The notes below the pieces were generated by a model. It saw only the letters and a list, made by a program, of their open reading frames with translations, had not been told where the DNA came from and did not search any database. A program made the translations under genes and the position numbers. Below are positions 52,454 through 62,481 of a DNA stretch of 64,000 nt, one piece after another. The first letter of the stretch is position 1, and every line of letters begins with the position of its first letter. The stretch spans positions 1 through 64,000 of the forward strand of contig JAZDEY010000033.1 in the NCBI GenBank assembly GCA_043808325.1, written 5' to 3'. Origin of the DNA: JAZDEY01 sp043808325 [NCBI: Candidatus Eiseniibacteriota bacterium] (GTDB lineage: Bacteria; Arandabacterota; Arandabacteria; Arandabacterales).

Positions 52454-53163
52454 GGCTCATCCCCTCGCCAGAGAATAATCCTGCCGCATCCTTCACAGCT
52501 GTTCACTCGATCGCTGCGTCTCAAGATCTGCATCTCCTGAGGAGGGATCCTGCGGAAGCAGCCGCCACAGGCGCCGTTCTTGACCAGGGTCACCGCCAAC
52601 CCATCTTTGTTTTCCCGTATCCTCTCATATCTTGTGAGCAGCGCGGAGTCGACCCCGGAGACCAGATTCTGTCTCTCAGCAGTCTTGGCCGCAATCGCTT
52701 GACCCAGGTCTCGAGCCTTCTTATCAAGCGCGGCGTGCCCCGCCTTGACTTGCTCCGTCGCGGCCTTAAGGGCTCTCTCATCCTCGACGCGGGCCGCAGT
52801 CGTCCTCTCGGCGCGTTCGAGAATCTCAAGAACCTCGTCTTCGAGTTTCGAGATCTGCCCGTCAAGACCGGCTATCTCGTGCTGCAGCGCGTCGTATTCG
52901 CGGTTGCTCTTAACCTGGTAGAGCTGGCCCTGGAACTTGGCCTTCTTTCCACCGATGGACTCAAGATCGATCTCTTTCTCCTTTCTCAGTTTCGCCAGGT
53001 CAAGTGATTCCTGCTTATGCGCCTTGACCCTGATCTCGATCTCGTGGAGCTGGCTCTCGAGGTCGAGTTTCTGCTGAGGTAGGGCGTCCTCTTCCGATCT
53101 CAAGTCGTCGATCTCGTCGTCAAGCTCCTGAAGCTGGAAAAGCAGGTCTATCGTCTGCTTCAT
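52450..53163 (-). CDS. Coiled-coil protein with C4 zinc ribbon
   Basis: 237 residues. A long antiparallel coiled coil (about 1-190; for example LFQLQELDDEIDDLRSEED) is followed by a zinc ribbon with CGGCFRRI and CEGCGRI. This is the widespread zf-RING_7/CdsZ-like family, which in several bacteria affects RNA or cell-division processes. Its position next to an RNase HI gene recurs in many genomes as I remember them. Function not fixed. Confidence 0.9.
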   Translation of the reverse strand: MKQTIDLLFQLQELDDEIDDLRSEEDALPQQKLDLESQLHEIEIRVKAHKQESLDLAKLRKEKEIDLESIGGKKAKFQGQLYQVKSNREYDALQHEIAGLDGQISKLEDEVLEILERAERTTAARVEDERALKAATEQVKAGHAALDKKARDLGQAIAAKTAERQNLVSGVDSALLTRYERIRENKDGLAVTLVKNGACGGCFRRIPPQEMQILRRSDRVNSCEGCGRIILWRGDEP

Positions 53164-53208
53164 GAAGTTACCCCTTCCTTCCCCACCCTTGAGGGCAAGA
53201 AAGTCCTA

Positions 53209-53248
53209 AGAAAAGCAAAAAGGCGTGTACCGGCTGCGGCACACGCCT
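53209..53248 (-). terminator. Rho-independent terminator after the tRNA pair
   Basis: Minus strand: AGGCGTGT stem pairing perfectly with ACACGCCT around a 12-nt loop (53221-53248), then TTTTTGCTTTTC (53220-53209). It ends the rpoD/tRNA transcript before the zinc-ribbon gene. Confidence 0.85.
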
Positions 53249-53342
53249 CTCGGGTCGCTCGTCGACCTCGATCTCCCAGACTTTTCTACATTTCTTTAAT
53301 CGATCCAGCATCTCTCACATCGATCCGGCATCGTCACGCAAA

Positions 53343-53419
53343 TGGTGGGCGATACTGGGATTGAACCAGTGACCTCCCGCGTGTGAGGCGGGCGCTCTAA
53401 ACCGCTGAGCTAATCGCCC
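53343..53419 (-). tRNA. tRNA-Val (CAC)
   Basis: Cloverleaf on the minus strand: acceptor GGGCGAT/ATCGCCC, D-arm with TAGCTCAG, anticodon stem CCCGC/GCGGG around CTCACAC (anticodon CAC), T-loop GGTTCAATCCC. The 3' CCA is encoded (53345-53343). Confidence 0.95.
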
Positions 53420-53444
53420 TTGTCTCCAGAGATCCTATAAAAAT

Positions 53445-53521
53445 TGGTGGGCCCACTAGGTCTCGAACCTAGGACCTTCCGGTTATGAGCCGGGCGCTCT
53501 GACCAACTGAGCTATGGGCCC
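53445..53521 (-). tRNA. tRNA with CAT anticodon (Met or Ile2)
   Basis: Minus strand: acceptor GGGCCCA/TGGGCCC, D-arm TAGCTCAGTTGGT, anticodon loop CTCATAA (CAT), T-loop GGTTCGAGACC, encoded CCA. It lacks initiator features. The choice between elongator Met and lysidine-modified Ile2 cannot be settled by eye. Confidence 0.93.
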
Positions 53522-53577
53522 CACTGGCCTTTTTATAACATGCCCCTGGCATAATCAAGCTAAAACTGGCCTGCGTT

Positions 53578-55323
53578 TCAGGGCACATCTATGTAACCGG
53601 TGAGTTTCCTGGCCCGGGACGGGTGCTTGAGTTTCCGAAGGGCCTTCGCCTCGATTTGCCGCACCCTCTCACGTGTCACATTGAAGATGCTGCCCACCTC
53701 TTCAAGCGTTCTCGGGCAGCCGTCACCGAGCCCGAACCTGAGTCTTATCACCTTCTCTTCGCGCCGCGTCAGGGTCGAGAGCACGCTGCTCATTGCTTCC
53801 TGAAGCATCACGAAAGCCGCCGATTGGGCCGGAGACACCACGCGGGTATCCTCGATGAAGTCACCCAGATTGCTGTCCTCATCTTCACCTATCGGCCGAT
53901 CGAGCGATATGGGTTCCTGGGCGGCCTTAAGGACGCTCTTCACTTTGTCGGCCGGCAGATCAAGGTTCTTGGCGATTTCCTCAGGCGAGGGCTCACGCCC
54001 ATATTCCTGGACGAGCCGCCGGGAAGCGCGAAGCACCTTGTTTATGGCCTCGATCATGTGGACGGGCACTCGGATCGTTCGCGCCTGATCGGCGATCGCC
54101 CGCGTTATGGCCTGCCTGATCCACCAGGTCGCATAGGTGGAGAATTTGTAGCCTTTCTTGTAGTCGAATTTCTCGACCGCGCGCATGAGGCCGCTGTTGC
54201 CTTCCTGAATCAGATCGAGGAACTCGAGACCCCGGTTGACATAGCGCTTGGCAATCGAGATCACCAGCCGGACATTGGCCTCGACCATCCGCTTCTTGCC
54301 GTCGTTGACCATCAGCTCGCCTACTTCGATCTCCTTTACGAGATGAAGCAGCTCGCGAGCGGTCATCCGTGCTTCGACCTCAACTCGCCGCGCTTTCCTC
54401 CTGGCGTTTCTTATGCGTTTCTCGAAATTCTTGGCTTCCTGGGACGTGATGTCTGCGGACTTCAGCGCCTTCTTGGCCTTGGCGCCACCCCGCGAAGCAA
54501 GCCGGGCCAGTTCAAGAATCATGACCGCTTCGCACGCGGCTTCCTTCTCAACGTCCTGAACCTCTTTGTCGCACTCCGATATGCGTGCCGCGAGACTTCT
54601 CGGCCGATCGGCAAGCTTATCGATCTGCTGGCGATGGAGCCTCAAGTTGGCCAGCTCCTTGAGCCTGCGGCCCAGCAGCCGTTCCAGCTGAGTACGATAA
54701 TGCTTCTCCTTTTTCTTGCCGGCCCTGGTCAGGAGTTTCTTCTCGACCCGCTCGATGTCTTCGTTCAGCCTCAGGACTTTCTTGATGTACCTGAGGGCCC
54801 TGTGTTTCTCCCTGCGGCCGGTGTACATCGGCCCCCATGCTCCGACATCGACCTGGAGAAAATCCTCGATCTTTATCTTGCCCTTATCGAGGCGCTGGCC
54901 GAGAACGCTCAGATCCCGGAAGGACGTCGGACAGCTGAAGACCGCCCGCTCCACCCGGGTCTGACCTTCCTCAATCTGCTTGGCCAGCCTGATCTCGCCC
55001 TCACGGTCAAGCAAAGGAACCTTGCCCATCTCCTTCAAGTACATCCTGATAGGATCGTCGTAGCGAGCGCCCTGGCTGACCATCTGGGCCTCGACCTTCT
55101 TGGCCTTCTCCTTCTCATCCTTGGCCCGCTTCTGAAAGGCTTCTTCCGGCGTGTCCACCACGACGATCTTCATGTCGCGAAACATTATGGTCACCCGGTC
55201 CATGTCATCGACAGTGGCGTCGATACCGAGGCACTCGTTGATCTGGTCCCAAGTGATGTACTTCTGCCTCACGCCGAGCTCTTTTAGGCCTCTTACTATC
55301 TCCGGCCTCAATCCAGATTTCAT
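53578..55323 (-). CDS. rpoD: Primary sigma factor RpoD
   Basis: 581 residues. Region 1.1 (about 1-75), region 1.2 ([20 protein letters not shown]), a charged non-conserved region, region 2 ([40 protein letters not shown]), region 3 ([17 protein letters not shown]) and region 4 ending in the helix-turn-helix [21 protein letters not shown]. It directs RNA polymerase to TTGACA/TATAAT promoters like those seen here. Last protein gene of the rpsU-dnaG-rpoD operon. Confidence 0.97.
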   Translation of the reverse strand: MKSGLRPEIVRGLKELGVRQKYITWDQINECLGIDATVDDMDRVTIMFRDMKIVVVDTPEEAFQKRAKDEKEKAKKVEAQMVSQGARYDDPIRMYLKEMGKVPLLDREGEIRLAKQIEEGQTRVERAVFSCPTSFRDLSVLGQRLDKGKIKIEDFLQVDVGAWGPMYTGRREKHRALRYIKKVLRLNEDIERVEKKLLTRAGKKKEKHYRTQLERLLGRRLKELANLRLHRQQIDKLADRPRSLAARISECDKEVQDVEKEAACEAVMILELARLASRGGAKAKKALKSADITSQEAKNFEKRIRNARRKARRVEVEARMTARELLHLVKEIEVGELMVNDGKKRMVEANVRLVISIAKRYVNRGLEFLDLIQEGNSGLMRAVEKFDYKKGYKFSTYATWWIRQAITRAIADQARTIRVPVHMIEAINKVLRASRRLVQEYGREPSPEEIAKNLDLPADKVKSVLKAAQEPISLDRPIGEDEDSNLGDFIEDTRVVSPAQSAAFVMLQEAMSSVLSTLTRREEKVIRLRFGLGDGCPRTLEEVGSIFNVTRERVRQIEAKALRKLKHPSRARKLTGYIDVP

Positions 55324-55369
55324 CTCCTGCTTTCTCCTTTCCCTTTAGTGTAAGCCGCTTACCTAAAGG

Positions 55370-57118
55370 TTAGGTCGAAAGTAGCCTGAGTTCGTGAGCA
55401 AGTTCCTGTCTCCGAGCAAGCAGCGTTCCCAAGAGATTTTGATCGCCTTCGTTTTCCGCCGTGCGGATTTGCTTTCGCAGAAGTTCAATATCTCTTGTGA
55501 GCATGCGCTTCTTCATGCAAAGGATATGATCGGATACCATGCGTTCGGGGTCACCGGCGGCATGGGCCACAACCGAGCAATCGATAAGGAGACTCCTGGT
55601 CGGGCCGTCTTCCAGCACCGTCAGGAGCGCACTGGCCTCGCAGCCGAGCCCCCGAGATCTTCTGTCCAGTATTGTCTCGGCGATCTTTCGCATCCTGTGG
55701 TCCAGGAAATCCGACGGTGATAGACTCTCGAACACCCTCTCAGCCCGCTCCGGAAAACCGATCAGTATAGAAATTAGGGATTTCTCAATCTTATCGCAAG
55801 GGGCGAGCCCATTATCTTTGATTTCGGCAGGCCCTTTCTCGGCCGGCCTTTCCTTTGGCTTGGCCATGCCGGCAAGTGCTCTCGTGAGAGCTGCCTGGCC
55901 GACACCGCTGCCATCGGCCAGGCGCTTTGTATCAAGCGAGGCCCTAATCGGGTCTCTTATTCTACTGATTATGCCCAGCGCGAACTTGACTATGTCTTCC
56001 TTGTCCTCGCCCCCGCCCTCGGAAAGCACGAAGTCCACGTAATGGGCCGCGTCGCCCAGGAGTTTCACAAGGGCCTCCCTGCCGCTTCGGCGCACGAAGG
56101 AATCGGGATCCTGTCCCTGGGGGAGCCGGGTAACCCTGGTCTTGAGATCGGCCTCGGCGGCCACCGCGCAGGCTCGCAGGGTCGCAATCCTGCCGGCTTC
56201 GTCGCCGTCGTACAGGAAGACGGCCGTGTCGCAGTAGCGCCTGAGACTGCGCCCCTGTTCGGCGGTAAACGCCGTACCGAGAGAAGCCACGGCATTTTGC
56301 AGGCCGTTGGTGTGCAGCGCAATCACGTCCATATAGCCTTCGACCACTATGGCGAGGCCTTCGGCACGGATCTCATTCTTGGCGGTATGGATTCCATAGA
56401 GCGTATTGGATTTCCGGAAGACCCGCGTCTCGGGTGAGTTGAGATACTTGGGTTGGGAGGAGTCCAGCACTCGGCCGCCGAACCCCAGGATTCGCCCGCC
56501 GGCGCTTACTATTGGGAAGATGAGGCGCCGCCTGAAGAGATCGCGCATCTCCCGCCCACTCCCAACTGCAAGCCCCAACGCCGCGAGTTTGGCTTCGTCG
56601 ATCTTGTAACGTCGCGCCTCCTGCAGGAGGAGATTCCCCTCGGAGGGCGCATAGCCCAGCATGAACTCGTTCTCGGTAGCTTCATCTATGCCCCGCGACC
56701 TCAAGTATGCTCGCGCCTGAGTTCCCTCCTTTGTGGCCGACATCGCAGCACTGTACACCTTGGCGGCAAGGGCATTGAGCCTGTAAGCAAAATCCACATC
56801 CGACCCGACCTGGGGTCCGGTTCTAGGGACCGGAATTCCGTAACGCTTGGCGAGGGCGCGAACGGCTTCGGGGAACGTGACACTCTCGTACTGCATCAGG
56901 AAGTTGATAACGTTGCCGCCGGCTCCGCATCCGAAACAATGATAGATCTGCTTCTCCCGGCTCACTACGAAGGACGGAGTTTTCTCGGGATGAAACGGGC
57001 ACAGCGCCTTGAAGCTCTTGCCGGTCTGCTTCAGGGTCACGTGGTCGGAGATCACCTCCACGATATCGGCGGCCTCTCTGACCTTGTCGACGACATCTTC
57101 AGGAATCGAAAATGCCAT
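55370..57118 (-). CDS. dnaG: DNA primase
   Basis: 582 residues. It makes RNA primers at the replication fork. The zinc-binding CHC2 domain has C40, H43, C61 and C64 (CPFHPEKTPSF, HCFGCG). The TOPRIM core shows VVEGYMDVIAL and FLYDGDEAG. The C-terminal 130 residues should bind DnaB. The ATG at 57118 has AAGGAG six bases upstream, within the end of mutS2. Confidence 0.97.
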   Translation of the reverse strand: MAFSIPEDVVDKVREAADIVEVISDHVTLKQTGKSFKALCPFHPEKTPSFVVSREKQIYHCFGCGAGGNVINFLMQYESVTFPEAVRALAKRYGIPVPRTGPQVGSDVDFAYRLNALAAKVYSAAMSATKEGTQARAYLRSRGIDEATENEFMLGYAPSEGNLLLQEARRYKIDEAKLAALGLAVGSGREMRDLFRRRLIFPIVSAGGRILGFGGRVLDSSQPKYLNSPETRVFRKSNTLYGIHTAKNEIRAEGLAIVVEGYMDVIALHTNGLQNAVASLGTAFTAEQGRSLRRYCDTAVFLYDGDEAGRIATLRACAVAAEADLKTRVTRLPQGQDPDSFVRRSGREALVKLLGDAAHYVDFVLSEGGGEDKEDIVKFALGIISRIRDPIRASLDTKRLADGSGVGQAALTRALAGMAKPKERPAEKGPAEIKDNGLAPCDKIEKSLISILIGFPERAERVFESLSPSDFLDHRMRKIAETILDRRSRGLGCEASALLTVLEDGPTRSLLIDCSVVAHAAGDPERMVSDHILCMKKRMLTRDIELLRKQIRTAENEGDQNLLGTLLARRQELAHELRLLST

Positions 57119-57120
57119 CG

Positions 57121-59541
57121 TCACTCCTTTTCAAGATCGATTATCGTGACCCCCGTGCCGCCCTCGCCCGAGTCCCCGAACCTGTGAGACTTGACCCTGG
57201 GATGCGCGGCAAGCATCTCGGCGATCCGCCGCGCCAGGACGCCCTTGCCTTTGCCGTGGATTACCCTCACAAAGGGAAGCCCGCACAAGGCTGCATCATC
57301 AAGGTACTTGTCCACAATCTCCCAGGCATCTTCGGCAGTCATACCTCGAACGTCAAGCTCCGGAGGCACCACCTTGGCTTCGAAACGTACCCCGCCCGCA
57401 GGCTTGGGCGCAGCGGCCACACCGGGTTCGAAGAGATCGCCGGCGCCGACCTCGGCCCGCATGGCCCCCACTATCACCTCGACCCTGCCCTTCGCATCGG
57501 GGCCTCGGACGATCACGCCTTCGCTTGCCAGAGGCTTAACGTAGGTTCTCGCCCCGACGGCGACCTGCCGCAAAGGCTCTCGGGGCGAGCGCGGGGCTTC
57601 CATCTCCTGGATCGCCTCTGTGAGTCGCCAGGCCTCTTCCCGGATCTGCTTCTCAATCACCTTGGCAGCCTGCGGCGCCCTCGAGGCTCGAGCCTCCCTG
57701 CGCTCCTCGAGCTCCTTGCGCTCCTCGAGTTCCTTGAGCTCCTTGAGTTCCCGCACCACCTTCTCGGCGGTTCGCTTGGCCTCCTCGACAATGCCCCGCG
57801 CATCCTTCAAGGCCTGCTTGCGCAGATCCCTTTCGTGGGTCTTTATCTCATCCAGCCTGCCCTCGTACTCGGCCAGAATCTCATCGGCCCTCCGGTGCTT
57901 GGCCTCGACCGTCGCCTCCTCCTCTTCGATTTTCCTTATCTTCTCCAAGAGATCGCGGCTCAGGTCTTCGAGGTTGACGCGATCGCCGCCGCAGTAGGCT
58001 CTGGCCCTCGCAAGCGTGGCCTCATCCAGTCCCATCCGCGAGGCAATCTCAAAAGCGTGGCTCGCACCCGGCACACCCTGGATCAGCCGGTATGTGGGCT
58101 CGAGATTGCGGCTGTCGAACTCCATCGATGCATTCTCAAGCAGCGGGTTCTCATGCGCCAGGACTTTGAGATCCATATGATGGGTGGTCGCAACCAGCGT
58201 CGCTCCCTTGCCAAGGAGTTCCTCGATCACAGCCCGGGCAAGCGCGGTGCCCTCTGCCGGATCGGTGCCTGCGCCGATCTCATCTAAGAGCACCAGGGCG
58301 TCGTTGTCGGCATTGTCCAGCACTTTGATGATGTTCCTCATGTGCGAGGAGAAGGTGCTGAGGCTTAGCTCTATCGATTGCTCATCGCCTATATCGACAT
58401 AGATCTTGCCGAACAGTGAGATCACGGTGCCGTCGCCGCAAGGTATATGAAGGCCCGTCTTCGCGAGCAAGGTCATGATGCCGAGGGTCTTCAGGGCGAC
58501 GGTCTTACCTCCGGCGTTGGGCCCCGTGATAATCAGACCGCGCTTTTCGGGTCCCAGGACGATATCGATCGGGACGATGCCGCCGTTGGTCTTGTGCTTC
58601 TGGGTTTCAATCAGGATGGGATGTCTTCCGGCACGCATCACAATCCTGCCGTCGCAATTGAGGTCGGGCTCGGTGCAGCTGAACTCCATGCTGAACCTGG
58701 CCGCGGCGAGAATCATGTCCAGCCTGAAGAGCACTTCCATGTTGGAGGCGAGTTGGTCGCTGGCCTCTCCGACTGAGCGCGTAAGAGCGGCGAGGATCCT
58801 CAGGATCTCGTCTTTCTCGTCCATCTCAAGGCTGCGGAGCGTGTTATTAAGGAGAACGGTCTCCATCGGCTCTATGAAGACGGTCGATCCACTCTGAGAG
58901 GTATCGTGCACGATGCCCGGCAGTTTGGTCTTGGCCTCGGCTCTGACGGGGACCACGTATCTGCCGCTTCTTATTGTGATCAGACTTTCCTGGAGGTGCT
59001 GGCGAAGATTCTCGCGCGCAAGAATGTCCTGCAGGGTCGAGGAAATCCGCGCGGTGACTTTGACTTTCTCCTGCCTTATCTTCTTGAGGTGAGCCGACGC
59101 GGTGTCGCGGATGTTGGTGTCTTCATCGATGGCGGAATCAATCGCGCGTTCGAGCCCCCCAAGATCCGCCAACCTCAAGGCCACTTGACCCAGAAGCGGG
59201 GTCTTCTCGACATTCTCGGAGAAGAACTTCTTGGTGAGGCGCGCGGTCCGCGCGGTCTGGCCTATCGCAAGGAGCGTCCGGGCATCGAGCACGGCACCGG
59301 CGGTTCGGGCTTTGCCCACGGCGTCCCGGGTGTCGACCGCGCCACCCAGCGGAGGAATCTTCCCCCATTCCAGGAGCGACCTCATCTCCGAGACCAACTT
59401 CAGGCGACGAGTGGCCTCGGCGAGATCTGCGAGCGGCTCGAGCGCCAAGACCCTCTCTCGGCCGGCGTCGGATGATGCATAGCGGGCAACCAGGACCAGG
59501 ACTTTATCGTACTCAAGCGTGCGGATAGTATGTCTATCCAT
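57121..59541 (-). CDS. mutS2: MutS2 (Smr-domain MutS homologue)
   Basis: 806 residues. MutS core and clamp (about 1-300), ATPase with ITGPNAGGKTVALKTLG and LLDEIGAGTDPAEG, a long coiled coil rich in Glu/Lys/Arg (520-640), and a C-terminal Smr nuclease domain with LDVRG and IHGKGKG motifs. It is involved in suppressing recombination or rescuing collided ribosomes. Its insertion between rpsU/yqeY and dnaG is notable. Confidence 0.97.
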   Translation of the reverse strand: MDRHTIRTLEYDKVLVLVARYASSDAGRERVLALEPLADLAEATRRLKLVSEMRSLLEWGKIPPLGGAVDTRDAVGKARTAGAVLDARTLLAIGQTARTARLTKKFFSENVEKTPLLGQVALRLADLGGLERAIDSAIDEDTNIRDTASAHLKKIRQEKVKVTARISSTLQDILARENLRQHLQESLITIRSGRYVVPVRAEAKTKLPGIVHDTSQSGSTVFIEPMETVLLNNTLRSLEMDEKDEILRILAALTRSVGEASDQLASNMEVLFRLDMILAAARFSMEFSCTEPDLNCDGRIVMRAGRHPILIETQKHKTNGGIVPIDIVLGPEKRGLIITGPNAGGKTVALKTLGIMTLLAKTGLHIPCGDGTVISLFGKIYVDIGDEQSIELSLSTFSSHMRNIIKVLDNADNDALVLLDEIGAGTDPAEGTALARAVIEELLGKGATLVATTHHMDLKVLAHENPLLENASMEFDSRNLEPTYRLIQGVPGASHAFEIASRMGLDEATLARARAYCGGDRVNLEDLSRDLLEKIRKIEEEEATVEAKHRRADEILAEYEGRLDEIKTHERDLRKQALKDARGIVEEAKRTAEKVVRELKELKELEERKELEERREARASRAPQAAKVIEKQIREEAWRLTEAIQEMEAPRSPREPLRQVAVGARTYVKPLASEGVIVRGPDAKGRVEVIVGAMRAEVGAGDLFEPGVAAAPKPAGGVRFEAKVVPPELDVRGMTAEDAWEIVDKYLDDAALCGLPFVRVIHGKGKGVLARRIAEMLAAHPRVKSHRFGDSGEGGTGVTIIDLEKE

Positions 59542-59591
59542 GTACTATCCCTATGCGGGGTTCCAGAGAAGCCACGGCATAAGGGTGCAGC

Positions 59592-60047
59592 TCAGTCCTT
59601 TGCCTCGGCAAGCAGCTCCCTCACGATCCTGTTGACAAGGGAACCTTCGGCCCTGCCGGTGACCCTGGGCATCGTGGCCTTCATCACCTTGCCCAGGTCG
59701 TTAGGGCCGGTGGCGCCGACCTCTTTGATGGCTTCAGCGACAAGCGCCTTGATCTCGGCTTCGGAGAGCCTCGGAGGAAGATAGGTCTCGAGGATCTCGA
59801 TCTCTTCTAGCTCGCGTGCCGCGAGGTCTTTCCGGCCGCCTTTATCGAAGAGGTCAATCGCTTCCTTGCGCTTTGCGACCTCGGACATGACGATTTTGTA
59901 GAACTCATCATCGGTGAGTTCGGCGCGCTTCTCGACCTGAGCCTCCTTGAGCCTAGTCCGAAGCAAGCGGATGACGCCAAGCCGCAGGCTCTCCCCTGCT
60001 TTCATCGCAGATATGAGGTCCTGACCAACCTTATCCGTAAGACCCAT
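59592..60047 (-). CDS. yqeY: GatB/YqeY-domain protein
   Basis: 151 residues, a free-standing copy of the helical tRNA-recognition tail found at the end of GatB. Key segments: DLISAMKAGESLRLGVIRLLR, LTDDEFYKIVMSEVAKRKEAI and a C-terminal NDLGKVMKATMPRVTGRAEG. The exact role is unknown. The ATG shares one base with the rpsU stop (TGATG). Confidence 0.95.
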   Translation of the reverse strand: MGLTDKVGQDLISAMKAGESLRLGVIRLLRTRLKEAQVEKRAELTDDEFYKIVMSEVAKRKEAIDLFDKGGRKDLAARELEEIEILETYLPPRLSEAEIKALVAEAIKEVGATGPNDLGKVMKATMPRVTGRAEGSLVNRIVRELLAEAKD

Positions 60048-60247
60048 CAGTAGCCTGCCTGCTGAGCCACCTTCTTCAGGAGCTTGCGTCTGGCAGCGAG
60101 GGTCTTGCGTTTCCTGCGCTCGCTAGGCTTCTCGAAGTGCTGGTGTCTCTTGTATTCTGACAAACGCCCGTCGCGTTCGCACACTTTCTTGAACCTTCGA
60201 AGAGCGCTCTCGAAGGACTCATGATCCTTCACTATGATGCCACCCAA
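60047..60247 (-). CDS. rpsU: 30S ribosomal protein S21
   Basis: 66 residues from a TTG start at 60247, chosen because GGAGGGGAGG lies eight bases upstream, the length fits S21, and the promoter -10 box at 60333-60328 excludes any longer frame. Family core: SFESALRRFKKVCERDGRLSEYKR and HFEKPSERRKRK. First gene of the macromolecular-synthesis operon. Confidence 0.93.
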   Translation of the reverse strand: MGGIIVKDHESFESALRRFKKVCERDGRLSEYKRHQHFEKPSERRKRKTLAARRKLLKKVAQQAGY

Positions 60248-60327
60248 AAGGGCCACCTCCCCTCCATAATGCACAAAATAGTGCCCTGCCGGCACTTTCG
60301 ACGTTTTGATCTCAATGCCAATAACCA

Positions 60328-60356
60328 AATATAGCAGACCGCCTTCAGGCTGTCAA
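60328..60356 (-). promoter_or_regulatory. Promoter of the rpsU-rpoD operon
   Basis: Minus strand TTGACA (60356-60351), 17 bp, TATATT (60333-60328). The leader is about 74 nt to the rpsU TTG. Confidence 0.8.
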
Positions 60357-60513
60357 GACGCTGCGTGATTTTGTGTGGTGACAGAGGCCGTCGCGAGATG
60401 CCGCCCAGGATATGACAGAGGTATAAGGCCATGCTATGCAATCAGGTAAGATGCGATTTGGCCGACCGGAGAACTCGGACATGCCCGGTGCCCCGGGTAA
60501 AGAGCGGCAAGCT

Positions 60514-61248
60514 TCAATCGGAAAACAGTCCATGAATTAGGGCGAGGGATGCCAGCGTTGCGGTTTCGCTGCGGAGCCTTGAGGCACCCAGACTAAAGGT
60601 GACCGCCCCGGCCGCCCGGAGGGCCTCGGCCTCATCATGGGCAAAACCCCCTTCGGGACCAACCCACAGACCTATCCGGTCGGGCTTCCGATACTTCAGG
60701 ACTTGGGCCAGGCTCGCGCCTCCTTCTTCGGATGCAACCAGGATCATGTCAAGTCGCCTGGCGGCCTCAAGCGCCGCGCCGAAGGTCTGAGGCGCGGACA
60801 TCTCCGGAAGGTAGGCCTGCAACGACTGTTTGATCGCTTCAATTGCGATTCGCTTCCAGCGCTCGGGGCGGGAGTCGGCCACGCGTCTCACGGACCGCTC
60901 GCCTCGGACGGCGACAAAGCCTGCTACTCCCAACTCGACGCATTTCTCGATCACGAGATCCATCCTCGCGGGCCTCACAATTCCCTGAAACACCCAGACC
61001 GACCTGCGGGCCGGAGCGACCGAGGTCACTTTGAGAATCTTGCCTACAACCTCGCGCCCGCTCGCCTCCTCCAGTCGGATTTCGTAAATCCTGCCGGCCC
61101 CGTCGGTAGCAGTGACGATATCCCCCACCCCGAGCCTCAGGCTTGCAGTGATGTGAACACTCTCATCTTCAGGGAAGCGAACCAGGTCGCGCGCGATCGA
61201 TTCGGGTGGGCAATAGAATCGGTGGTGATGGAAGGCTTTCCCCTTCAA
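60514..61248 (-). CDS. rsmE: 16S rRNA m3U1498 methyltransferase RsmE
   Basis: 244 residues, SPOUT class. The C-terminal knot reads LWVGPEGGFAHDEAEALRAAGAVTFSLGASRLRSETA, typical of RsmE. The N-terminal PUA-like domain shows EDESVHITASLRLGVGD. TTG start one base after dnaJ with GGGAG upstream. Often follows dnaJ/prmA. Confidence 0.95.
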   Translation of the reverse strand: MKGKAFHHHRFYCPPESIARDLVRFPEDESVHITASLRLGVGDIVTATDGAGRIYEIRLEEASGREVVGKILKVTSVAPARRSVWVFQGIVRPARMDLVIEKCVELGVAGFVAVRGERSVRRVADSRPERWKRIAIEAIKQSLQAYLPEMSAPQTFGAALEAARRLDMILVASEEGGASLAQVLKYRKPDRIGLWVGPEGGFAHDEAEALRAAGAVTFSLGASRLRSETATLASLALIHGLFSD

Positions 61249-61249
61249 T

Positions 61250-62401
61250 CTATTCTCCCAGGAGCTTCCTCAATCTCTTGTGGAAGCCCCGGCCGATTTC
61301 CAGCTTCTCTTTATCGCTGTGACCGGCGAGATTCTCAAGGAGTTCGCGTTCTTCCTTCGAGATCTTGGTGGGGACCCAGACAGTGACCCTCACATAGAGA
61401 TCTCCCTTGCCCCGCCCGTCCAAACGTCCCAGGCCTTTGCCCTTCACCGTGAAAACCTTCTGGGACTGGGTCCCGGCCGGTATGGTCAGATTGTGAGGTC
61501 CGTCGAGCGTCGGGATCTCGATCCGTCCTCCGAGGGCGGCAAGCGTGTATGTTATCGGAACATCACACAGAATGTCATTCCCGCTCCGTTCGAAGACGGG
61601 ATGTTCCTCTTCCTCGATGTAGACAAGCAGAGCCCCCGGGGGACCTCCTCTCAAGCCATCGTGCCCCTTGCCGGCAATTGGAATGTAGTTGTCGGCCGAG
61701 ATGCCGGCGGGTATCTTGACCAGGAGCGTCTCTTCCCCATCGATCCGACCTTCGCCGAGGCAATCCGGACAGCGCTCGGAGACGAGCTTGCCCTCGCCGC
61801 GGCAGTGGCCGCAGGTGGAAACGTTGACGATCTGACCCAGGAATGATCGCTGCACCCGCCTTATCTCACCTGCGCCCTGACAGGCTGAACAGGTCTTGAG
61901 CGAGCTGCCCTTCTTGGCTCCCGAACCGCTGCAGGTCTTGCATGAGGCCATCCGTTTAAACTTGATCTTCTTCTCAGTTCCTTTGGCGACTTCCTCAAGA
62001 CTCAGGCTGACCCTGACTCTGAGATCGCTGCCTGAGCGCGCCGTGGTTCGCCGCGCTCGAGCGCGCGAGCCGAAGAGGCCATCGAAAGCTCCCCCGAAGG
62101 GATCGCCGAAATCGCGGATCAGGACCTGCAGGGCATCTCCCAGATCAAACGCGCCGAAGTCGAAGCCGTAGCCGCCCTTCAAGCCACTATGGCCGAAGTG
62201 GTCGTACTGCTCGCGCCGCGAAGGGTCCCTCAAGACCTCGTAGGCCTCGGTGGCCTCTTTGAAGCTTTCCTCGGCAGTCTTATTCCCCGGATTCCGATCG
62301 GGATGATATTGGAGTGCCAGCTTGCGGTAGGATTTCTTTATCTCTTCGTCGCCCACATTGCGGTCGACACCGAGCACTTCATAATAGTCTCTCTTATGCA
62401 T
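61250..62401 (-). CDS. dnaJ: Chaperone DnaJ
   Basis: 383 residues, class A Hsp40. J domain with HPD at 33-35, Gly/Phe region ([12 protein letters not shown]), four CxxCxGxG zinc repeats ([32 protein letters not shown]) and the C-terminal substrate-binding domains. It stimulates DnaK; no dnaK lies next to grpE here. Third gene of the CIRCE operon. Confidence 0.97.
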   Translation of the reverse strand: MHKRDYYEVLGVDRNVGDEEIKKSYRKLALQYHPDRNPGNKTAEESFKEATEAYEVLRDPSRREQYDHFGHSGLKGGYGFDFGAFDLGDALQVLIRDFGDPFGGAFDGLFGSRARARRTTARSGSDLRVRVSLSLEEVAKGTEKKIKFKRMASCKTCSGSGAKKGSSLKTCSACQGAGEIRRVQRSFLGQIVNVSTCGHCRGEGKLVSERCPDCLGEGRIDGEETLLVKIPAGISADNYIPIAGKGHDGLRGGPPGALLVYIEEEEHPVFERSGNDILCDVPITYTLAALGGRIEIPTLDGPHNLTIPAGTQSQKVFTVKGKGLGRLDGRGKGDLYVRVTVWVPTKISKEERELLENLAGHSDKEKLEIGRGFHKRLRKLLGE

Positions 62402-62481
62402 CTACTTCACTTCTCACTATGGCCCATCTTGCCTGCGTTCTCTGCGCTTTCCCCGAGAGTGATTCGAAATGCCGATTCTTG

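Noticed and set aside
60248-60328. Longer S21 starting at 60328
   Set aside because: That codon falls in the promoter -10 element; the TTG at 60247 has the ribosome site and correct length.
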